Origin: Chitinophagales bacterium
GTDB lineage: Bacteria > Bacteroidota > Bacteroidia > Chitinophagales > JANQFB01
Assembly (NCBI GenBank): GCA_028278085.1
Contig: JANQFB010000191.1
Coordinates: 1-34,867, forward strand
DNA length: 34,867 bases
Direction of reading: 5' to 3'
Under the pieces are notes generated by a model that was not told where the DNA came from, ran no database searches, and worked only from the letters and a program-made list of their open reading frames with translations. Positions 31,966 to 34,867 of this stretch are shown here, one piece after another. Each line of letters opens with the position of its first letter. Positions within the stretch are counted from its first letter, which is position 1. Position numbers and translations under genes: made by a program.

Positions 31966-33051
31966 CTAGAGGAACTCATCCCCCAGCTTACGCTTGATAT
32001 CTGTGGTGATCTGTTTGATCTCCTGCTCATTTGATTTTCTGCAGATCAGCAGGGTATCTTCGGCATCTACCACGATATAATCTTCCAGGCCTTCGAGCAC
32101 CACCAGTTTGTTTTCCGGAACCATTACCATGCAGTTGGAAGAGTCATAGATCATAACATTTTTTCCGGAAACGGCATTCCCCAGGTAGTCTTTGTCATAT
32201 TTTTCATATAACGACGCCCAGGTTCCCAAATCGGACCATCCGAAATCCGAAGGGATCACCGAAACGTTGTTGGCTTTTTCCATGATGGCATAATCGATGG
32301 AAATATTGGTGCATAAGGCATATGATTTCTTGATAAAAGCTTTTTCTTCGGGCGTATTGTATACCTTTTTGCCATCCATGAATATGTCATACATTTCGGG
32401 CAGATGTTTTTTAAAGGCTTTCAGAATGTTCCGGACTTTCCAGATGAACATACCGGAATTCCATAAAAAATCACCGCTTTCCAAAAAGGACTTGGCAATT
32501 TCATAGGTCGGCTTTTCGGTGAACGTTTTTACTTTATACACACCCTTGTCGCCTTTATTCTCGAGATACTGAATATAGCCATATCCTGTATCGGGTCGGG
32601 TCGGTTTGATCCCCAGGGTGATCAGACAGTCCTTTTTATCGACAAAGTCAAGGGCTTTCCGGATATCGTCCACAAACAAATCCTCATTCATGATAAGATG
32701 GTCGGAAGGGGCGACCACCATATTGGCATCGTCCTGCAAGGCATTGATCTTTGCCGAAATATAGGCAATACAGGGACCTGTGTTTCGCCGGAGCGGCTCG
32801 CCGAGGATCTGTCCGTCATCAATATCGGGTAATTGTTGTTGTGTCAATTCCCGGTAAGCCTCATTGGTTACAATGTAGATATTCTCTTTCGGGCAGATCT
32901 TCAAAAACCGTTCATAGGTCATCTGCAGTAAGGTTTTACCTACGCCCAGGATATCCAGGAATTGTTTGGGTTTGGACAACCGGCTTTGAGGCCAAAACCT
33001 GCTGCCGATCCCCCCGGCCATTATCGCCACATATATTTTAGATTTTTCCAT
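31966..33051 (-). CDS. manC: Mannose-1-phosphate guanylyltransferase
   Basis: A 361-residue single-domain enzyme making GDP-mannose from mannose-1-phosphate and GTP, the precursor for mannose, fucose and related sugars in surface polysaccharides. The nucleotide-binding GGIGSRFWPQSR (residues 13-24) with SKPKQFL (26-32), the VVAPSDHLI stretch and the FTEKP motif are intact. The phosphomannose isomerase domain found fused in bifunctional AlgA/ManC enzymes is absent. It begins 2 nt after the stop of the kdsD-like gene, so the two are co-transcribed, and a terminator follows. This suggests joint supply of envelope sugars. Confidence 0.93.
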   Translation of the reverse strand: MEKSKIYVAIMAGGIGSRFWPQSRLSKPKQFLDILGVGKTLLQMTYERFLKICPKENIYIVTNEAYRELTQQQLPDIDDGQILGEPLRRNTGPCIAYISAKINALQDDANMVVAPSDHLIMNEDLFVDDIRKALDFVDKKDCLITLGIKPTRPDTGYGYIQYLENKGDKGVYKVKTFTEKPTYEIAKSFLESGDFLWNSGMFIWKVRNILKAFKKHLPEMYDIFMDGKKVYNTPEEKAFIKKSYALCTNISIDYAIMEKANNVSVIPSDFGWSDLGTWASLYEKYDKDYLGNAVSGKNVMIYDSSNCMVMVPENKLVVLEGLEDYIVVDAEDTLLICRKSNEQEIKQITTDIKRKLGDEFL

Positions 33052-33053
33052 GC

Positions 33054-34025
33054 TTAAACCAAGCCTTCTTTTATGAGGTCATGTAAATGGAGCATGCCCA
33101 GGTACTTTTGATGGTCCAGAACGATCAACTGCGTGATACTGTTCTTTCGCATCAGCGCCAGGGCGTTGACGGCCAGCTCATCATGCTGGATCGTTACCGG
33201 TGTTTCACTCATAATATCGGTGGCTTTCAGTTGACTGACTGCCTGGTCTCTTTCCAGCATGCGGCGGATATCACCATCGGTAATAATTCCTTTGACCTCA
33301 TCCGCTTCCGAAAGGACGGCTGTTGCTCCAAGTCGTTTGGAAGTGATCTCAATGATGACCGTATTGACCGGCGCATCCATGGATACGCGCGGAACCGGAT
33401 TATGAATAAATATATCGTCGACCCTCAGGTAGAGCTTCTTTCCCAGGGCTCCACCGGGGTGTATTTTGGCAAAATCCTTTTGAGAGAAACCTTTCAATTC
33501 CAGCAAACTGATGGCAAGGGCATCACCCATCGCCAATTGGGCGGTGGTACTGGCCGTAGGAGCCAGGTTATTCGGACAAGCTTCCTCGGGAACAGAGGCA
33601 TCCAGTACAAAGTCGGCATGCCTGGCCAGAAATGATCCCGGCTGCCCGACAATGGCCGCCAGCTTATTACCGTTATTTTTGATTAAAGGGATCAAAACTT
33701 TTATTTCCGGGGATTCTCCGCTTTTCGAGAGGCATATCAGAATGTCCTCTTCCAGAACGGCACCCAAATCGCCGTGAATTGCATCGGCAGCATGTAAAAA
33801 TATTGAAGGGGTTCCTGTTGAATTAAGTGTAGCCACTATCTTATTGGCGATAATGGCGCTTTTACCGATCCCGGTAAGCACAATCCGACCGCTGCTGTGA
33901 TAAATTTCCCGTACAAGTGCAATAAAATCCTCATCGATCCGATGTTGTAAGGCTACCAGTGCATCAGCCTCAATTTTAAGGGTTTTGAGGGCGGTTTGTT
34001 TTACGTTTTCAGCCGAAAATTTCAA
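33054..34025 (-). CDS. kdsD: KpsF/GutQ family arabinose-5-phosphate isomerase (SIS + CBS domains)
   Basis: A 323-residue sugar-phosphate isomerase. The SIS domain (about 1-200) contains GIGKSAIIANKI and CLSKSGESPEIKVL, and KIHPGGALGKKL holds the histidine implicated in catalysis; two CBS domains follow (about 205-320, for example DGDIRRMLERDQAV and MRKNSITQLIV). It interconverts ribulose-5-phosphate and arabinose-5-phosphate, the first step towards Kdo for lipopolysaccharide. The start codon is a TTG at 34025 (MKFSAENV); no ATG is available upstream. It heads a two-gene operon with manC. Confidence 0.92.
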   Translation of the reverse strand: MKFSAENVKQTALKTLKIEADALVALQHRIDEDFIALVREIYHSSGRIVLTGIGKSAIIANKIVATLNSTGTPSIFLHAADAIHGDLGAVLEEDILICLSKSGESPEIKVLIPLIKNNGNKLAAIVGQPGSFLARHADFVLDASVPEEACPNNLAPTASTTAQLAMGDALAISLLELKGFSQKDFAKIHPGGALGKKLYLRVDDIFIHNPVPRVSMDAPVNTVIIEITSKRLGATAVLSEADEVKGIITDGDIRRMLERDQAVSQLKATDIMSETPVTIQHDELAVNALALMRKNSITQLIVLDHQKYLGMLHLHDLIKEGLV

Positions 34026-34095
34026 TCAATTCAAGTTAAAAATAAATATTAACATTAGTGTGCAAAATTATTAAAAAAATGATATTTTTAGGTTA
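34026..34095. other. Divergent promoter region kdsD / recQ
   Basis: A 70 bp AT-rich gap that must hold both promoters. On the plus strand TATTTTTA (34083-34090) is one base off the TAnnTTTG box, 5 nt before the recQ ATG. On the minus strand no perfect box is present. The two genes' promoters probably overlap. Confidence 0.35.
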
Positions 34096-34867
34096 ATGAA
34101 AGTGGAGAATATGGTTGGTGTTGCTGACAATTTAAAAAGCGCCTTACAAGAAAATTTCGGCTTCGATTCCTTTAAGGGAAACCAGGAAGCCATCATACAA
34201 AGCTTATTATCGGGAAAAGATACTTTTGTGATCAAACCCACCGGTGGCGGAAAATCACTTTGCTATCAATTACCGGCCATTTTATCCGATGGAACGGCCA
34301 TCATCATTTCTCCGCTGATCGCCCTGATGAAAAACCAGGTCGACCAGGTCAGGTCCTATAGCCAAAAAGACAATATTGCCCATTTCCTGAACTCCTCCCT
34401 GAACCGCTCCCAGATCAAGAAAGTGAGAACGGATATCCTGGAAGAGCGGACCAAGATGTTGTATGTAGCGCCGGAAACCCTGACCAAACCGGAGAATATC
34501 GATTTTTTCCGGGGTATCAACGTATCCTTTCTGGCGGTCGATGAAGCGCATTGCATATCGGAATGGGGGCATGACTTCCGTCCCGAATACCGCAGGATCC
34601 GGGAAATGATCAATGCTATCGGCGGAAAGATCCCGATCATTGCGCTTACGGCAACGGCTACACCTAAGGTGAAGTCGGACATTGTCAAGAACCTGCAGAT
34701 GAATCATCCGGAGATCTTTATCTCTTCTTTTAACCGGGCGAACCTGTATTATGAAGTGAGACCTAAGGGCAATAAGGACGAAGTTGTTAAAAACATCATA
34801 AAATTCATCAAAAGCAACCCTAACAAATCCGGTATCATCTACTGCCTGAGCCGGAAATCCGCCGAGG
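34096..34867 (+). CDS. recQ: ATP-dependent DNA helicase RecQ, N-terminal part (3' end outside window)
   Basis: An open frame of 257 codons runs off the right edge. The RecQ signatures are all in order: FGFDSFKGNQEAI near the N-terminus, Walker A TGGGKS (residues 49-54) within KPTGGGKSLCYQLP, SPLIALMKNQV, the Walker B DEAH box (149-152) followed by CISEWGHDFRPEY, the aromatic-rich loop specific to RecQ, and TATATPKV. RecQ unwinds DNA 3'-5' in recombination, replication-fork repair and suppression of illegitimate exchange. The second helicase domain begins at the edge (GIIYCLSRKSAE). The ATG at 34096 is preferred; ATG at 34111 would also work. Confidence 0.95.
   Translation, partial: MKVENMVGVADNLKSALQENFGFDSFKGNQEAIIQSLLSGKDTFVIKPTGGGKSLCYQLPAILSDGTAIIISPLIALMKNQVDQVRSYSQKDNIAHFLNSSLNRSQIKKVRTDILEERTKMLYVAPETLTKPENIDFFRGINVSFLAVDEAHCISEWGHDFRPEYRRIREMINAIGGKIPIIALTATATPKVKSDIVKNLQMNHPEIFISSFNRANLYYEVRPKGNKDEVVKNIIKFIKSNPNKSGIIYCLSRKSAE

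Noticed and set aside
1-34867. CRISPR arrays, tRNA or rRNA genes and complete insertion sequences
   Set aside because: No regularly spaced short direct repeats, no cloverleaf or T-loop signatures outside coding DNA, and no transposase reading frame were found by reading both strands.

Overview
The window looks like chromosomal DNA of a Bacteroidota bacterium, probably from the Saprospiria/Chitinophagia side of the phylum. The evidence is a set of families largely confined to that phylum: a DUF4175-type coiled-coil membrane protein, a DUF5686/CarboxypepD_reg outer-membrane protein, a carboxypeptidase-regulatory/TonB-dependent receptor, LVIVD-repeat lipoproteins and a YbeY with an Asp third metal ligand. 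Several starts are preceded by the Bacteroidota -7 promoter element TAnnTTTG. Shine-Dalgarno sequences are mostly absent and several genes start with TTG. No tRNA, rRNA, CRISPR array, intact insertion sequence or prophage was seen.

Layout, left to right. 1-1242 (-) is the 5' part of an FG-GAP-repeat surface protein running off the edge. 1497-5678 (+) is a tightly packed run of two LVIVD lipoproteins, a beta-barrel-like exported protein, a class III aminotransferase and a Ycf48-like propeller lipoprotein. 5778-6368 (+) is a DUF3109 cysteine-cluster protein. 6369-6725 is non-coding and holds a strongly palindromic element. 6726-8062 (-) is a compact operon: macrodomain, acylphosphatase, RNA 2',3'-cyclic phosphodiesterase. 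8280-12389 (+) holds a GT39-like membrane glycosyltransferase and a TonB-dependent receptor. 12674-15390 holds a small exported protein (-) and an AT-rich pair (+): a cysteine-rich lipoprotein and a beta-barrel-like protein.

15521-16036 (+) is a gamma-carbonic-anhydrase-like protein. 16060-23827 (-) is the chromosomal core block DUF4175 protein, RsbW-like ATPase, ybeY, mnmG, Ig-like lipoprotein. It carries two sequences matching the ParB-binding site parS, one just upstream of mnmG and one inside the Ig-like gene, so the window is probably close to the replication origin. 24089-25846 (-) is an orphan family-5 peptide-binding lipoprotein, separated by about 0.5 kb of non-coding DNA from a divergent DUF5686 gene (26344-28824). 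28839-31849 (-) holds a cyclophilin lipoprotein and a three-gene operon: methionine/glutamine-type aminotransferase, omega-amidase and a small conserved unknown. 31966-34025 (-) pairs mannose-1-phosphate guanylyltransferase with a KpsF/KdsD sugar-phosphate isomerase, both envelope-sugar enzymes. recQ (+) starts at 34096 and runs off the right edge.

Most of the window is ordinary core genome. The points most worth follow-up are the parS pair, the macrodomain/acylphosphatase/2H-phosphodiesterase operon (a candidate ADP-ribose cyclic-phosphate disposal pathway), the palindromic intergenic element at 6501-6670, the AT-rich Cys-repeat lipoprotein island, and an intergenic terminator with no visible gene in front of it.
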